This document shows positions 1-10,815 of a stretch of 64,000 nucleotides of DNA, piece after piece. The first letter of the stretch is position 1; every line of letters begins with the position of its first letter. Under the pieces are notes generated by a model. It searched no databases. It was not told the origin of the DNA and saw only the letters and a list, made by a program, of their open reading frames with translations. The DNA lies in NCBI RefSeq assembly GCF_001949125.1, contig NZ_MSTI01000102.1, forward strand, positions 1 through 64,000. The letters run 5' to 3'. A program made the translations under genes and the position numbers. The DNA is from Deinococcus marmoris (lineage in GTDB: Bacteria > Deinococcota > Deinococci > Deinococcales > Deinococcaceae).

Positions 1-894
1 CACCCCCCGCCCCGCCACACCCCGCAACGTCGGCGCGGCCAGCAACTGGTCCTCGCGCAGCTTCAGGACCGCGCCCAGGGTGGCCTCGATGCTCTCTGTG
101 TCCAGATGGTCCCGGTGCAGGGCCAGCAGCGCCGCCGCCCAGTCCAGCGTCTCGGCCACTCCAGGCGGTTTGCCCAGCGGAAGTTGGCGCAGGGCATGTA
201 CGGCGTCGGTGACCTGCCGGGCCAGCGCCGCGTCGATGCCGGGGAGCCGCGCCTGCACGATCTCCAGCTCCTGCCGCGCCGTGGGGTATTCCACCCAGTG
301 GTACAGGCAGCGGCGGCGCAGCGCGTCACTCAGCTCACGCGAGCGGTTGCTGGTCAGGATGGTGTGCGGGCGCGTGCGGGCGGTGATGGTCCCCAGTTCC
401 GGCACGGTGATCTGCCACTCGGCCAGCAGTTCCAGCAAAAAGGCCTCGAAGGCGTCGTCGGCGCGGTCGATCTCGTCGATCAGCAGGACCGGGGCCACCT
501 CCTGCTGAATGGCCTGGAGCAGCGGGCGGGCCATCAGGAAGCGTTCGCCGTACAGTTCGTCGTCGTCCACCCGGCCCCCGCTGATCTCCGCCGAGCGCAG
601 GTAGAGCAGTTGGCGGGCGTAGTTCCACTCGTACAGCGCGGCCTGCGCGTCCAGCCCCTCGTAGCATTGCAGGCGGATCAACCTTGTTCCCAGCGCCGCC
701 GCCAGCGTCTTGGCCGCCTCGGTCTTGCCGACCCCCGCCGGACCTTCCAGCAGCAGGGGCTTTTGCAGCGCCGGAACCAGACGCAGCGCCGTGGCCAGCG
801 CGTCCCCGGCCACGTAGCCATGCGCCCGGAAGGCGGTTTGCAGGGCGGCGGGGTCCGTTAAGTCAAGCTGGGCTGGATTTGGGGGTGAGGTCAC
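1..894 (-). CDS. MoxR-type AAA+ ATPase (3' end cut by window)
   Basis: This is an AAA+ ATPase of the MoxR type, which usually remodels or inserts cofactors into partner proteins alongside a VWA-domain protein. The visible 298 residues have a Walker A motif GPAGVGKT at about residues 51-58, Walker B LLIDEID at about 137-143, and an arginine-rich sensor region. The gene starts at a GTG (894) and continues beyond the left edge, so the C-terminus is missing and the expected VWA partner would lie outside the window. No ribosome binding site is obvious. The family call is firm from the motifs; the partner and process are not known from this sequence. Confidence 0.85.
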   Translation of the reverse strand, partial: MTSPPNPAQLDLTDPAALQTAFRAHGYVAGDALATALRLVPALQKPLLLEGPAGVGKTEAAKTLAAALGTRLIRLQCYEGLDAQAALYEWNYARQLLYLRSAEISGGRVDDDELYGERFLMARPLLQAIQQEVAPVLLIDEIDRADDAFEAFLLELLAEWQITVPELGTITARTRPHTILTSNRSRELSDALRRRCLYHWVEYPTARQELEIVQARLPGIDAALARQVTDAVHALRQLPLGKPPGVAETLDWAAALLALHRDHLDTESIEATLGAVLKLREDQLLAAPTLRGVAGRGV

Positions 895-1055
895 GCGCCG
901 CCGCCGGGCAGAGGGGGGATGGACCGAACAGAACTGGACATGGCCCAGTATCGCGCATGCCGCCTGCCCCGTTCTGTCTCAAAGCCCAGTCTTGAAAGGG
1001 GTCTTAATGTTGGTGTCGGCCCCCGCAAGTGAGCGAACGGTCAGAGGCGCGGGCC

Positions 1056-1061
1056 TAAGCT
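1056..1061 (+). promoter_or_regulatory. Leaderless -10 box TAAGCT
   Basis: TAAGCT ends 6 bases before the ATG at 1068 and there is no Shine-Dalgarno sequence, so transcription probably begins at or next to the start codon. No convincing -35 box is seen. Confidence 0.45.
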
Positions 1062-1067
1062 GCGCCC

Positions 1068-1364
1068 ATGACCTTCCCCCTGCTGCTGTGCGTCCTGAGT
1101 GCCCTGAGTGCTGGCCTGTACTTCGGCAGGGACTTTGCCGAGGCGCACCGCCGGGGTCAGAACCTGCTGCGCTCCGTGCTGCTCCACTTTGCCGTGTCCG
1201 CCGTGCTGGTGGCCCTGAGCGTATGGCTGGACGGCACGGAACTGGGCCTGCTGTGGATGACCGTCGCCACGGCCAGCCTGCTGGGGCTGGCGCTGGGTGC
1301 GCTGCTGCCGCGCCCGCTGGTGGCCGCTGCGCCCGCCCCGCGTCGGGGCGTTCCCGCAGCCTGA
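1068..1364 (+). CDS. Small hypothetical membrane protein
   Basis: A 98-residue protein with about three hydrophobic stretches (roughly residues 1-18, 38-56 and 62-82) separated by a charged segment containing REDFAEAHRR-like residues, so a small inner-membrane protein is likely. The tail is Ala/Pro rich. I do not recognise the family. A -10 box directly in front of the ATG supports this start. It stands alone between the divergent MoxR gene and the convergent dehydrogenase gene. Confidence 0.6.
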   Translation: MTFPLLLCVLSALSAGLYFGRDFAEAHRRGQNLLRSVLLHFAVSAVLVALSVWLDGTELGLLWMTVATASLLGLALGALLPRPLVAAAPAPRRGVPAA

Positions 1365-1380
1365 TCTTCCAAAATGAACA

Positions 1381-1412
1381 CGCCGCCCCTCCGTTACAGG
1401 AACTGGGCGGCG
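1381..1412. terminator. Hairpin between convergent genes
   Basis: CGCCGCCC (1381-1388) pairs perfectly with GGGCGGCG (1405-1412) across a 16-base loop. It lies between two convergent genes and has short T-rich stretches on both sides, so it may serve both directions. Confidence 0.5.
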
Positions 1413-1428
1413 CGCTTGCTTTGACTGG

Positions 1429-2643
<1,215 letters not shown>

Positions 2644-2650
2644 GGGCCGG

Positions 2651-2656
2651 AGTGTA
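2651..2656 (-). promoter_or_regulatory. Leaderless -10 box TACACT
   Basis: On the minus strand TACACT ends 7 bases before the ATG at 2643 with no ribosome binding site between. It decides the start of the dehydrogenase gene. Confidence 0.5.
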
Positions 2657-2701
2657 GCGCGGCGGCGGTTTGTCCGGGACGGTTGCGGGGGCCGCTCAGG
2701 A

Positions 2702-2707
2702 TAGGCT
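2702..2707 (+). promoter_or_regulatory. Leaderless -10 box TAGGCT
   Basis: TAGGCT ends 9 bases before the ATG at 2717; no Shine-Dalgarno sequence is present. Confidence 0.4.
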
Positions 2708-2716
2708 GGACGCCAG

Positions 2717-3166
2717 ATGAGCAAGCGTTCCCGTTCCAAAAAACAATCCGGCAAACAACCGAGTAGCAGACAACCGAGCAACAGGCAGCCGAGTAAACAG
2801 CCCAGCAAGCCACCTGCAACGCCAGCCGTTAAAACTGCTGAACTGCGCGACATCACGCCTGCCGAACGCGGCAGGGCCGCCCGCAGCTTCTACTGGATTC
2901 TGGGGGCTTTCGTGCTGGGCATTGGCGTGATCGTCGCCACGCTGGCGGTGCAGAGTAAAGCGGCCCGCGATTACGGTCAGCACGTGGTGCAGGCGGTGCA
3001 GGCCACCAAACCCTCCGAGAATGCCTCCTATGGGCTGAAGTGCGTTACGGCGCTGCCGGGGGCGCTCCCGCGCGGCATTCTGGACTGTGACGTGACTGTG
3101 GACCGGGGCAAGGTGGGCGTGGTCTTGCAGGCCGAGGGCGACAAGCAGTACCGGCTGGGCGAGTAG
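2717..3166 (+). CDS. Hypothetical single-pass membrane protein with repetitive N-terminus
   Basis: A 149-residue protein. Residues 1-40 are a basic, low-complexity cytoplasmic tail made of repeated (S)xRQPS/KQPS units; one transmembrane helix follows at about residues 60-80 (WILGAFVLGIGVIVATLAV), and the C-terminal 65 residues, with two cysteines, would be outside the membrane. The fold resembles small DUF4333/lipoprotein-like domains but I cannot assign a family. It is divergent from the dehydrogenase gene and ends 6 bases before the convergent phosphatidyltransferase gene. Confidence 0.65.
   Translation: MSKRSRSKKQSGKQPSSRQPSNRQPSKQPSKPPATPAVKTAELRDITPAERGRAARSFYWILGAFVLGIGVIVATLAVQSKAARDYGQHVVQAVQATKPSENASYGLKCVTALPGALPRGILDCDVTVDRGKVGVVLQAEGDKQYRLGE
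2759..2812 (+). repeat. Imperfect 15-bp in-frame tandem repeat in 5' coding region
   Basis: Units beginning at 2759 (CCGAGTAGCAGACAA), 2774 (CCGAGCAACAGGCAG) and a shortened unit at 2789 encode repeated PSSRQ/PSNRQ/PSKQ. The length is a multiple of three so the frame is kept. Confidence 0.6.
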
Positions 3167-3171
3167 GAAGT

Positions 3172-3939
3172 TCAGGTGCGGGAAACCGTCTCGCGTCTGA
3201 CCTGCTGCTCCCGCCAGCGCTGCACGCCCAGCAGCAACAGCGCCTGAAAGGGCAGAGACCGGGTGTAGAACTGGGGTCTATTCGCCAGCAAACACGCGCC
3301 CAGAAAAGCCAGTTGCGTCGTTAACCCCAGGTTCGCTGCGACGGTGGTGATGGGCAGATGTGTGTAGGCCCTGCGTTGTTCAGGTGTCGGGGAGTCGCCC
3401 GCAACAGCGTTGAGCCGGGTCTCGAACCAGCCGCCCAGCACCCGCTCCTGCGGCGAGAAATAGGCGGCGTAAACAGCTTTCAGGGCTGCCAGCACGCGCG
3501 GATCGTCTCCTGCCTGCGCCGCGCCTTCCCGGAATACCTCGCCCCGCGCCGTGCGGTGCCCCTGTTCCCACAGGAAATCGGTGGTCAGGATCAGGCTTTG
3601 CAGCACGGTCAGCGGCAGTCCGGCCCGGCCCGCAATCGCCACGTTCAGGGCCAGATCAACCACCAGATCCATCTCGGTGTCCAGATACCGGCCCGTCTCG
3701 GTGGTCTGTCCGGTGGCGCGGGCCAGTTGACCGTCCAGATTGTCCAGCACGGTCTTGACTTGCAGCAGCAGCGCGGGCGTCAGCCTGGAGCGCCACCACG
3801 GGCCGCCGCGCCGGATCAGCCACGCCGCGTACACCCCCAGCGCCGTGTGGACCAGCACCACATGGACCGGGTTCACGTTCTGCCGGGCCAGCGGGTCCAC
3901 CAGCAGTTGCGCCAGCGGGCGGTAGAGGCGCTCGTTCAT
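3172..3939 (-). CDS. CDP-alcohol phosphatidyltransferase family membrane enzyme
   Basis: A 255-residue membrane enzyme that transfers a phospho-alcohol from a CDP-alcohol, as in phospholipid head-group or phosphoinositol synthesis. The family signature is complete: D66-x2-D69-G-x2-A-R-x8-G83-x3-D87-x3-D91. Hydrophobic segments flank the motif and recur towards the C-terminus. The ATG at 3939 gives the normal distance to the motif; the frame is open much further upstream but that part overlaps another gene. It is the last gene of a three-gene minus-strand operon. Which alcohol is used cannot be told from the sequence. Confidence 0.85.
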   Translation of the reverse strand: MNERLYRPLAQLLVDPLARQNVNPVHVVLVHTALGVYAAWLIRRGGPWWRSRLTPALLLQVKTVLDNLDGQLARATGQTTETGRYLDTEMDLVVDLALNVAIAGRAGLPLTVLQSLILTTDFLWEQGHRTARGEVFREGAAQAGDDPRVLAALKAVYAAYFSPQERVLGGWFETRLNAVAGDSPTPEQRRAYTHLPITTVAANLGLTTQLAFLGACLLANRPQFYTRSLPFQALLLLGVQRWREQQVRRETVSRT

Positions 3940-4001
3940 CACCTCGTCGGCAGGGCGTTTCTTGCGCGTCCCCTCCAGGCTGGAGTGTGGGCTGTCCCCG
4001 C

Positions 4002-4376
4002 CTATCGCCGTCCCCCGTACTTGGGTGGCCCCTTCTTGACCCCGGCGTAGCGGTTGCGTTCCTTGCGTTTCTGGGCGCTGCTGAGGGTTGATTTGCCGCC
4101 CTTGCCAGAGGTGGCTCCTGCTGCGCCAGTCCCACGGCGCGGCGCGAAGGAATCCACCAGCAGAAAGCGCGCCATCGGCACGTACAGGATCAGGATAAAG
4201 ACCAGGCTGCCCCACCAGGTGTTCAGGTACGGGCGCAGCGGCGTCAGCGCCAGCAGGCTGCTGATCAGCGTGGCGACGGTGGCGAACAGCACCACGCGGA
4301 TGACCAGTTTGAGCAGTTTGGTGCGGGTAAAACCGGGATCGGGATCGGGGGTGATCAGCCAGCGCCAGAAATTCAT
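4002..4376 (-). CDS. Hypothetical small membrane protein
   Basis: A 124-residue protein with two predicted transmembrane helices (about residues 22-45 and 55-75) and a basic, Gly/Lys-rich C-terminal tail ending in [11 protein letters not shown]. No family recognised. The start codon overlaps the stop of the upstream gene (ATGA), indicating translational coupling, and the phosphatidyltransferase follows 62 bases downstream. Confidence 0.65.
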   Translation of the reverse strand: MNFWRWLITPDPDPGFTRTKLLKLVIRVVLFATVATLISSLLALTPLRPYLNTWWGSLVFILILYVPMARFLLVDSFAPRRGTGAAGATSGKGGKSTLSSAQKRKERNRYAGVKKGPPKYGGRR

Positions 4377-5254
4377 GGGGTCTCCTGAGAAGGTAGGACG
4401 TTGGGGTTGAGCCGTGCCGCGAAGGCTTCCAGGCCGTCAAAGTCAGTCTGTCCGGGATTCAGATCAATTCGCAGCGTGGGCAGGTGCATTTTCGCGGCAA
4501 TGCGGTCCAGGGCCGCCGCCGCCGCGCCGTCGTGGGCGGGGGAGACCAGCAGCACGCCGCGCACCGCGCTCTTGCCCGCCAGCATCGAGGCCGCGCCGAA
4601 CAGTTCGCGCTCGCCTGCCGGAACTTTCGCGGCGTCATGCATGCGCTCGGCCCGGCGCATCACGTCGCTGTGCGGCAACTCGGGCGAGAAGACGCCGTAC
4701 AGGCCAGCCGCCTCCAGCGCGGGGCGCAGGCTGCCGGACAGCACGTCCTCGGCCAGCAGGGTGCGCGGGCCGATCACGGCCACGGTGACCAGCCCGGCGC
4801 GGCCCAGCGCGGGCATGCTGATCCGGGGTTCGGCGGCCAGCAGGCGCACCTTGGTCAGCGCGCCGCGCACTGCGCTGCCGTTCTGCGAGACCCGCAGGCC
4901 CACCTCTGCCGCGTGGCCTTCCAGGTCAGGACCGCCCAGGTCAGGCACGGGGATCAGCGTGGGCAGGCCGCTGATGCGCCGGGGCAGCAACTCGGTCAGC
5001 GCCTCGCTCCAGGCATCATTCGACACGGCGGGCCATTCGGGCAGCAGCACGGCGTCCACGGCCTCCAGCGCCAGGATGCGGCCCAGCGCCAGTTGCACCG
5101 TCGTCGGCTCGTCCGGCAGGCTCTGCTGGCCCAGCGCCAGGGCCTCCGCATCGTCCAGGGCAGGCGTCACGGCCTCCACGTCCAGTTCTTTCAGGTACGC
5201 CGCCCAGTACGCCCGGAGGCGCGAGGCGGGGGAATTTAACAGGCCAACTCTCAT
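4373..5254 (-). CDS. Hypothetical protein, possibly related to CoA-dehydratase activase-type DUF2229 proteins
   Basis: A 293-residue soluble protein without signal peptide or membrane helices. The N-terminal part ([11 protein letters not shown]..., a region on a conserved multi-residue [10 protein letters not shown]) has an alternating strand/helix pattern and resembles the binding-protein-like domain of 2-hydroxyacyl-CoA dehydratase activase-related (DUF2229) proteins; this is a weak impression, not an assignment. The ATG at 5254 is supported by a TACACT box 7 bases upstream. It is the first gene of the operon with the small membrane protein and the phosphatidyltransferase. Confidence 0.6.
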   Translation of the reverse strand: MRVGLLNSPASRLRAYWAAYLKELDVEAVTPALDDAEALALGQQSLPDEPTTVQLALGRILALEAVDAVLLPEWPAVSNDAWSEALTELLPRRISGLPTLIPVPDLGGPDLEGHAAEVGLRVSQNGSAVRGALTKVRLLAAEPRISMPALGRAGLVTVAVIGPRTLLAEDVLSGSLRPALEAAGLYGVFSPELPHSDVMRRAERMHDAAKVPAGERELFGAASMLAGKSAVRGVLLVSPAHDGAAAAALDRIAAKMHLPTLRIDLNPGQTDFDGLEAFAARLNPNVLPSQETP

Positions 5255-5261
5255 TGTGGAC

Positions 5262-5267
5262 AGTGTA
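5262..5267 (-). promoter_or_regulatory. Leaderless -10 box TACACT
   Basis: TACACT on the minus strand ends 7 bases before the ATG at 5254; no ribosome binding site intervenes. Confidence 0.5.
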
Positions 5268-5489
5268 CGCGGCGTGGGCGGTGGAGGCGCTACGAGGCTC
5301 GCTATTGAACGGCCAGCGCCCGTCAGTGGCTGGCGCTGTGGCGCAACTTCCAGTGAAGAGCGCACAAGTGGAAAGGCTGCCGTGTGGGATTGCCCAAGGC
5401 TTTCGCCTTTGCCGATTGGCCCGGTGATCCATAGGCTGGGCTGGCGCTGCTGGTCCTGTCCTTCCGGCCAGGAGCAAAGGAACTTCCCG

Positions 5490-6845
5490 ATGCTGCGACC
5501 CCTTCTCCTGACCCTCTCGCTGCTGACCCTCACGGCCTGCGCGCCGTCGCTGACCGCCACACTCCCGAACGCGGCGACCCTGGCCCTGAAAGAGCAGATT
5601 CAGCGCATGGCCCTGACCTTCCCGGCCACCGACATCCAGCTCAGCTCCGGCCTGGACGGCGGTCTGCGGCTGAGTGGACGGCTGGATGGCCGCTATTTCA
5701 GCGCCAACTTTCCCCCCGACTGGAACCGCCAGACCGTTCTGTACGCCCACGGCTACCGCCTGCCCGACGACAAACAGGACACGGCGGCCAGCGATCTGAT
5801 CCAGGGCGACGATACGCGGGGCGTACTGCCTACCGCCTACCGCCAGGGCTTCGCGGTGGCCCGCTCGGTCTACGACAAACGCGGGTTTGCCGTGCAGAGC
5901 GGGATTGCCAACACCCTGCGCCTGAAACGCTTCATGGATGACCTCGGCTCCACACGCGATTACGTCGCGGGCAGTTCCCTGGGCGGCAGCGTCGTCATGG
6001 GCCTGATCGAGAAATACCCGGACGCTTTCGCGGGGGCGCTGGCCGGGTGCGGCGCGGTCAGCGACTGGCAGTTCGAGGTCAAGTACCTGACGGATTTCAG
6101 GGCGCTCTACAACTATTTTGCCAGGGGCACGCCCTACGCCCTGCCCGGCACGCAGGACGTGACCCAGAGTCCTCTGAAAGTCGATCCCAGGGAACTGCTG
6201 AAGCCAGTGGGACAGCTTTTTCTGCGGGCCAAGTTGAATCCGGGGGGCCGCGAAGCCCGGCTGATCGACACCATCGCCAGCGCGGTGCCGGACGTGAAGG
6301 TCACACCAGACATCACCACCTTCTTCGCCTCGCTGGGCGCGCAACTGTTTGGCCTGAACGACATCACCGCGACGGCTGGGGGCATCTTCGCCTCCAACGC
6401 GGACACGGTGTACCACAGCCCGCTGCTGACGGCCCAGGAAAACGCCGCGCTGAACGCCGGAATTCAGCGGTACCGCACCTCCAGCCCGCAGGCCGTCGCC
6501 TATGCCCAGGACTGGTACAGCGCCACTGGACGGTTTAAAACCAAACTGCTGACCTACCACAACACCGCCGATCCCCTGGTTCCCTTTGAACACGAGGCGC
6601 GGCTGCGGGTGCGGGTGGAGGCCGCCGGAAACACGGCCAATCTGGTGCAGCAGACGGTGGAACCCCGCTTGCAGACCCTGACCCGCGTGCTGTTCTACCG
6701 GGTGCAGGGTGTCGAACACTGTGGGTTCAGCCCGGAGCAGACCGCCTTCGCTTTCGCCGAATTGCGGCGCTGGGTCGAGGACGGCGTGCGGCCCCAGGAC
6801 GGGCTGGATATCACCCGCCCACCACAGAAAAAAACCACGCCCTGA
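5490..6845 (+). CDS. Secreted lipoprotein, alpha/beta hydrolase fold
   Basis: A 451-residue exported protein. The N-terminus has a short signal peptide ending in a lipobox (LTLTAC, lipid Cys about residue 17). The nucleophile elbow is GSSLGGS at about residue 160, and a late His in VEHCGF is a candidate catalytic histidine, so an esterase or peptidase of the alpha/beta hydrolase fold is likely. AGGAG at 5470-5474 precedes the ATG at a slightly long distance. The open frame extends more than 1 kb upstream, but that part is antisense to the neighbouring gene. The substrate is unknown. Confidence 0.75.
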   Translation: MLRPLLLTLSLLTLTACAPSLTATLPNAATLALKEQIQRMALTFPATDIQLSSGLDGGLRLSGRLDGRYFSANFPPDWNRQTVLYAHGYRLPDDKQDTAASDLIQGDDTRGVLPTAYRQGFAVARSVYDKRGFAVQSGIANTLRLKRFMDDLGSTRDYVAGSSLGGSVVMGLIEKYPDAFAGALAGCGAVSDWQFEVKYLTDFRALYNYFARGTPYALPGTQDVTQSPLKVDPRELLKPVGQLFLRAKLNPGGREARLIDTIASAVPDVKVTPDITTFFASLGAQLFGLNDITATAGGIFASNADTVYHSPLLTAQENAALNAGIQRYRTSSPQAVAYAQDWYSATGRFKTKLLTYHNTADPLVPFEHEARLRVRVEAAGNTANLVQQTVEPRLQTLTRVLFYRVQGVEHCGFSPEQTAFAFAELRRWVEDGVRPQDGLDITRPPQKKTTP

Positions 6846-6867
6846 AAGGCTGCTTTTCAGGGCGTGG
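6828..6867 (-). terminator. Rho-independent terminator for the UPF0114 gene
   Basis: A perfect 13-bp stem (6835-6847 with 6855-6867) is followed on the minus strand by seven T residues (the A run at 6828-6834). It overlaps the stop codon of the convergent hydrolase gene. Confidence 0.8.
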
Positions 6868-6907
6868 GGCGGAACTTCAGGTGATCAGGGTTGCCTGTGC
6901 AGCCGCT

Positions 6908-7624
6908 TTAACTCTCCGCCCCAGCGTCGGCCTCCACTTTCCCCTCCGCTTTGCTCTCGGTGGCTTCCTCGGCACGTTTCACGTCCTCTTCCTCGATGTG
7001 GCGCTGCTCGTCGTCGTGTTCAAACAGTTCGCGGCGGGCGCGCAATTTGGCCTCGGGCTGTTGCAGATCGCTGCCCTGGCCGCTGTGGACCCGCTGAAAA
7101 AACACCAGTGCGCCGCCTGCCAGTGCAAACGATCCGGCGAAGTACAGGGTTTCCAGCGGGTCCTTCCAGCGCACGAAATGCTCCAGAAAGGTCACGCCCA
7201 GAATGACGATGATCACCGAAATGATCTTCTGTTCCAGATCGGCCAGACTTTCCACCCCCAGCGCACTGGTCAGGTTCAGCGGCGAGATGAACAGCGAGTA
7301 CAGCCCCACCCCGATCAGGTAGAACACCACCGCCTTGAGCATGGTGGAGACGATTTCCAGAAAGTCGATCGCCAGGGTGCCGCGCTGGCTCTCGATGCCG
7401 TTGAAGATGGTGTCGTGCCAGGAGTTGTAGAGGGTGGACAGGGCAAGCACCGTCCCCTGGAGGAACAGGCTGAACGACACCAGCAGCACTGCCACGACGG
7501 CGATCAACACGACGTAGCGCGTGCGTCCGATGGCGGCGGAAAACACATCAGTCTGGCGTTGCTGTCTGGTGCTGGGGGGAGCGACGGGGCGCCCCCTCTT
7601 GGAGGTGGTGGTCACGCCTCTCAT
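6908..7624 (-). CDS. UPF0114 (YqhA-like) membrane protein with acidic C-terminal tail
   Basis: About 238 residues with four predicted transmembrane helices in the pattern of the UPF0114/YqhA family, whose role is unknown. The central SWHDTIFNGIESQRG and FLEIVSTMLKAVVFYLIGVGLYSLF segments are family-typical. Two additions stand out: a basic N-terminal 25 residues and a roughly 60-residue Glu-rich C-terminal extension (HIEEEDVKRAEEATESKAEG). The ATG at 7624 has an AGGG about 5 bases upstream; an in-frame ATG at 7654 would add ten residues. A strong terminator follows the gene. Confidence 0.8.
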   Translation of the reverse strand: MRGVTTTSKRGRPVAPPSTRQQRQTDVFSAAIGRTRYVVLIAVVAVLLVSFSLFLQGTVLALSTLYNSWHDTIFNGIESQRGTLAIDFLEIVSTMLKAVVFYLIGVGLYSLFISPLNLTSALGVESLADLEQKIISVIIVILGVTFLEHFVRWKDPLETLYFAGSFALAGGALVFFQRVHSGQGSDLQQPEAKLRARRELFEHDDEQRHIEEEDVKRAEEATESKAEGKVEADAGAES

Positions 7625-7658
7625 GATGCCCTGAGTGGCCCGCCGCGAATGCATGATC

Positions 7659-7664
7659 TATCCT
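7659..7664 (+). promoter_or_regulatory. Leaderless -10 box TATCCT before a GTG start
   Basis: TATCCT ends 7 bases before the GTG at 7672 with no ribosome binding site, supporting GTG as the start. Confidence 0.5.
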
Positions 7665-7671
7665 GCGCCCC

Positions 7672-8463
7672 GTGCCCGCCGAAGCTCACGAAACCTTGAT
7701 CCTGCCGCCCCCACTCCGCCGCGTGCTGCCCGCCGCCCGCTGGGAGCGCGTGAACGTGGGCGAGAGCGGCGCGGGCGTGTGGAAGTCGCAGAAATTCGTG
7801 ATCAAGGTGCAGGCGCGCGGCGGCGTGCAATTCGCCACCTCACTGCAACAGGAGCGCGAGCGCCTGCGCTGGCTGGCCGGGCGAGTTCCCGTGCCGCGTG
7901 TGGTGGGGTACGAGGTAGAGGACGGCCTGGAATATCTCGCCCTGACCCGCGTGCCCGGCCTGGACGCCTCGCACCCCGACGCGCTGTTTCACCCGGACCG
8001 ACTGGTCAATCTGCTGGCCCGTGCCCTGCGCGAGTTGCACGCCCTGCCCCTGCGCGAGTGCCCCTTCAACATGTCCCTGAGCGTGACCCTGCCCCACGTC
8101 CGCGAACGGGTGGCGGCGGGCGTGGTGGACGAATCCGATTTTGACGGCGAGCGCGAGGGCCGCACCGCCATCAGCGTCTTCAACGAACTGGCCCGCACCC
8201 GCCCAGAGAAGGAAGATCTGGTGGTCACGCACGGCGACGCCTGTCTGCCCAACTTCATCGTCAACGGTGAATTCATCGAGGGCCTGATCGACGTGGGCCG
8301 CGCCGGAATCGCGGACCGCCACGCCGATCTGGCTTTAACCCACCGCAGCCTGATCCGTAACCTCAGCCCCGAAGCTGCCGAGGAGTTCCTCGATCTGTAC
8401 GGGCGCGAGTTCGTCGATCCGCAGAAGCTGGCGTACTACCGCCTGCTGGATGAGCTGTTCTAG
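7672..8463 (+). CDS. Aminoglycoside 3'-phosphotransferase (APH(3')) family kinase
   Basis: A 263-residue small-molecule kinase. The catalytic loop [11 protein letters not shown] (H187, D189, N194) and the metal-binding DVGR motif (D207) match the APH(3') antibiotic kinases almost residue for residue, and the length is right for that family. The ATP-binding lysine is in FVIKVQ (about residue 45). It starts with GTG. Members in environmental bacteria are often intrinsic and do not always give resistance, so the family is clear but the substrate is not. It stands alone, without mobile-element neighbours. Confidence 0.85.
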   Translation: MPAEAHETLILPPPLRRVLPAARWERVNVGESGAGVWKSQKFVIKVQARGGVQFATSLQQERERLRWLAGRVPVPRVVGYEVEDGLEYLALTRVPGLDASHPDALFHPDRLVNLLARALRELHALPLRECPFNMSLSVTLPHVRERVAAGVVDESDFDGEREGRTAISVFNELARTRPEKEDLVVTHGDACLPNFIVNGEFIEGLIDVGRAGIADRHADLALTHRSLIRNLSPEAAEEFLDLYGREFVDPQKLAYYRLLDELF

Positions 8464-8478
8464 TTTTTCCAGGCCGCG

Positions 8479-8979
8479 CTACCTGACGTTGCTGTAGCCG
8501 CCCGTGCAGGCCGCGCCGCGCTCGGGGGTGGTGGGTCCCTGCTCGTACCGGTCCAGAAAGGTTTTCAGGCGGGCGTCGTCGGGTTTGTCCACCTTGAGCT
8601 GCGCGCCCCAGGCACTGGCGGCCACGGGCGTGTCCATGCCGTCATAGGGGCTGAGCAATGTGTAAGGGCGGCCATCCACCAGGGTTTTCAGTTGAGCCAC
8701 CCCCGCCGCGTCCAGATCGGGGCGGTAAGTGATCCAGACCGCGCCGTGTTCCATGCTATGCACGGCGTATTCGTTGTACAGCGGCTGGGCGTAGACGCCG
8801 CAGTTCTGCCATAGCGGGTTGTGTGCGCCACCTGCGGGCGGGTTCTCGGCGTAGACCAGCGAGCCGCTACGGTGATCGCCCGCCGGGTAGGTGAAGGTCT
8901 GGAGGCCCTCCAGGTCGGCGCTCTTGTCGTTGCAAGCCGTCAGGGTCAGGAGGAGAAGGGGAAGAAAGGCGCGCTTCAT
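8479..8979 (-). CDS. DUF3105 lipoprotein
   Basis: A 166-residue exported protein with signal peptide and lipobox (LLTLTAC, Cys about residue 15). The mature part has the DUF3105 pattern: [17 protein letters not shown], then [13 protein letters not shown] and [15 protein letters not shown], with histidines and cysteines that suggest a metal or redox site in the envelope. Function is unknown. The ATG at 8979 is preferred over the one 24 bases upstream because it begins the signal peptide and has a TATGCT box 8 bases upstream. Confidence 0.8.
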   Translation of the reverse strand: MKRAFLPLLLLTLTACNDKSADLEGLQTFTYPAGDHRSGSLVYAENPPAGGAHNPLWQNCGVYAQPLYNEYAVHSMEHGAVWITYRPDLDAAGVAQLKTLVDGRPYTLLSPYDGMDTPVAASAWGAQLKVDKPDDARLKTFLDRYEQGPTTPERGAACTGGYSNVR

Positions 8980-8987
8980 TGCCGCCC

Positions 8988-8993
8988 AGCATA
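8988..8993 (-). promoter_or_regulatory. Leaderless -10 box TATGCT
   Basis: On the minus strand TATGCT ends 8 bases before the ATG at 8979; it decides between two in-frame ATGs. Confidence 0.5.
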
Positions 8994-9012
8994 GCGGGGC
9001 CACGTTAAGGTT

Positions 9013-10476
9013 TTATTCGCCCGCCTCCACCTTTACGCCCGTTGCCACAGGGTCCAGTGCCAGCCCCGGCGGACGCCCGCCGCTGAAGCCGCTACCCATC
9101 AACTCCACCTCCTGACGGTCCAGCACGATGTCGCCCTTCAGGCCACGGGCGGCCAGTTTGGGCAGGAAGGCGTCCATTACCGGCACCTCGCCGTGGACCA
9201 GCCAGACGTGGGGGCTTCCGGCAGTCTCCAGAAAGGCCAGCAGATCTTCCTGATCGGCGTGGGCCGAGAATCCGCCGATGGTGTGGACCTGCGCCCGCAC
9301 GGCGATGTTCTCGCCCATAATTTGCACGGTATCGGCCCCGGCCACGATTTGCCCGCCCAGGCTGCTGGGTGACTGGTAAGACACGATGATCAGACTGGTT
9401 CCTGGCTTCCACAGGTGGTGGCGCAGGTGGTGCTGGATGCGCCCGCCGGTCATCATGCCGTTGCCTGCCAGGATGATCGCCGGGCCGTCGTAGCGGTTGA
9501 TGCGTTGCGATTCGTCGCCGGTCAGGACCTCGTGCAGCGTGCTGGGCGCGAAGGGGTCCTCGCCTGCGCGCAGGGTGTCCCGGACTTCTGGCACCAGTTC
9601 ATCCCCGAACCCGAAATACGCGCGGGTGGCGCGGGCGGCCATCGGGGAATCCAGAAACACCGGAATGCGCGGCACCTCGCCGGAGTCCATCAGTTTCTTG
9701 AGGGCATGCAGGATGGTCTGCGAGCGCTCGATAGCAAAGCTGGGGATCAGAATTTTGCCGTTGGCGCGCACACTCTGGCGCAGGGCATTGCTGAACTCGG
9801 CCAGGGTCTCGGGCCACGCGCGGTGCGTGCGGTTGGCGTAGGTGGTTTCCAGCACCACCGCGTCGGCCTGGGGCGGGGGCGTGAAATCCAGTTGTAGGCC
9901 ACTCTCGCGGTTGCCCAGATCGCCGCTCATGATCAGCCGCCCGTCCCGGCATTCCAGCAGCAGGTACGCGCTGCCCAGGATGTGTCCGGCCCGCTCCGGC
10001 GTCACGCGCAGACCTGCCACATCTGTGTGCTGCCCGAATTCCAGCACCGGGCGCAACAGGGCCAGGGCGCGGTGAACGTCCTCCTCGTCGTACAGCGGGG
10101 GCAGCACCTCATGTTCGCGGTCCTGGCGGCGGGCGCGGCGCAGGTCCTGGCGGTAGCCCTCCACCTGCAAGCGGGCCGAGTCCAGCAGCACGGTTTCGGC
10201 CAGCGCGGCGGTGGGTGGCGTGCAGTACACCGGCCCCCGGTAGCCCCGGTTCACCAGCAGCGGCAACCTTCCCACATGGTCCAGATGCGCGTGGGTCAGG
10301 ATCACCGCGTCCAGCTCCGCCGGGTCAAAGGGGTACGGTTCGTGGTTGCGGGCTTCCATCTCGCTGCCGCCCTGAAACAGCCCGCAGTCGATCAATATCC
10401 GCCGTCCGCCGTCCAGCGTCAGCAGGTGCATGCTGCCCGTCACTGTGCAGGCCGCGCCGAAACTCTGGAGTCGCAT
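9013..10476 (-). CDS. MBL-fold beta-CASP exonuclease-like protein (CPSF/YSH1 type)
   Basis: A 487-residue metallo-beta-lactamase-fold protein of the beta-CASP group, which act as RNA nucleases. The metal-binding motif THAHLDH is at residues 61-67, further ligands are in [11 protein letters not shown] and MSGDLG, the beta-CASP domain follows in the middle, and the late [11 protein letters not shown] motif supplies the last histidine. The C-terminal RNA-metabolising beta-lactamase domain ends the conserved region. The ATG at 10476 is preferred to longer in-frame starts because the domain begins at once and a TAAACT box lies 5 bases upstream. Confidence 0.9.
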   Translation of the reverse strand: MRLQSFGAACTVTGSMHLLTLDGGRRILIDCGLFQGGSEMEARNHEPYPFDPAELDAVILTHAHLDHVGRLPLLVNRGYRGPVYCTPPTAALAETVLLDSARLQVEGYRQDLRRARRQDREHEVLPPLYDEEDVHRALALLRPVLEFGQHTDVAGLRVTPERAGHILGSAYLLLECRDGRLIMSGDLGNRESGLQLDFTPPPQADAVVLETTYANRTHRAWPETLAEFSNALRQSVRANGKILIPSFAIERSQTILHALKKLMDSGEVPRIPVFLDSPMAARATRAYFGFGDELVPEVRDTLRAGEDPFAPSTLHEVLTGDESQRINRYDGPAIILAGNGMMTGGRIQHHLRHHLWKPGTSLIIVSYQSPSSLGGQIVAGADTVQIMGENIAVRAQVHTIGGFSAHADQEDLLAFLETAGSPHVWLVHGEVPVMDAFLPKLAARGLKGDIVLDRQEVELMGSGFSGGRPPGLALDPVATGVKVEAGE

Positions 10477-10481
10477 GGGGA

Positions 10482-10487
10482 AGTTTA
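10482..10487 (-). promoter_or_regulatory. Leaderless -10 box TAAACT
   Basis: On the minus strand TAAACT ends 5 bases before the ATG at 10476. Confidence 0.45.
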
Positions 10488-10542
10488 GCGTGGAGGTGGG
10501 GATGGTCCGAATGGGGCGGAATTTGCAGTGAGTTGGAAGGCG

Positions 10543-10710
10543 AACCCCTCTCCTGCGGAGCTGTGCCAGCCAGTCTGCTTCGCAGCCAGCTCCCCTCAAA
10601 GGGAGCCAAGAGTGCGCTGCTGGCCGGGCAATTCCGCAACCCTTGCCTCCCTTCTGAGGGGAGGTGCCCCGAAGGGGCGGACTCGCAGAGCTGTGGAGCA
10701 GAGGGGTCAA
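10543..10710 (+). repeat. Intergenic repeat family A, copy 1
   Basis: About 168 bp sharing long blocks with 50467-50645 and 57588-57790: an AACCCCTC left end, GCCAGCTCCCCTC, GGGAGCCAAGA, a CTTGCCTCCCTTCT block, GAGGGGAGGT and a CAGAGGGGT right end. This copy lacks the outermost part of the inverted ends seen in the other two. It fills most of the 376-base gap between the beta-CASP gene and the stress-protein gene and encodes nothing convincing. Confidence 0.8.
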
Positions 10711-10815
10711 GCGGGCAGAGCAACCCCAAAACCAAACTCCATCTGCGCCTCCCCTCGGAGAGGCACAATCATCGAATCCATCAATCGGATGAGGCCGATC
10801 TTCACCCTCTTCATC

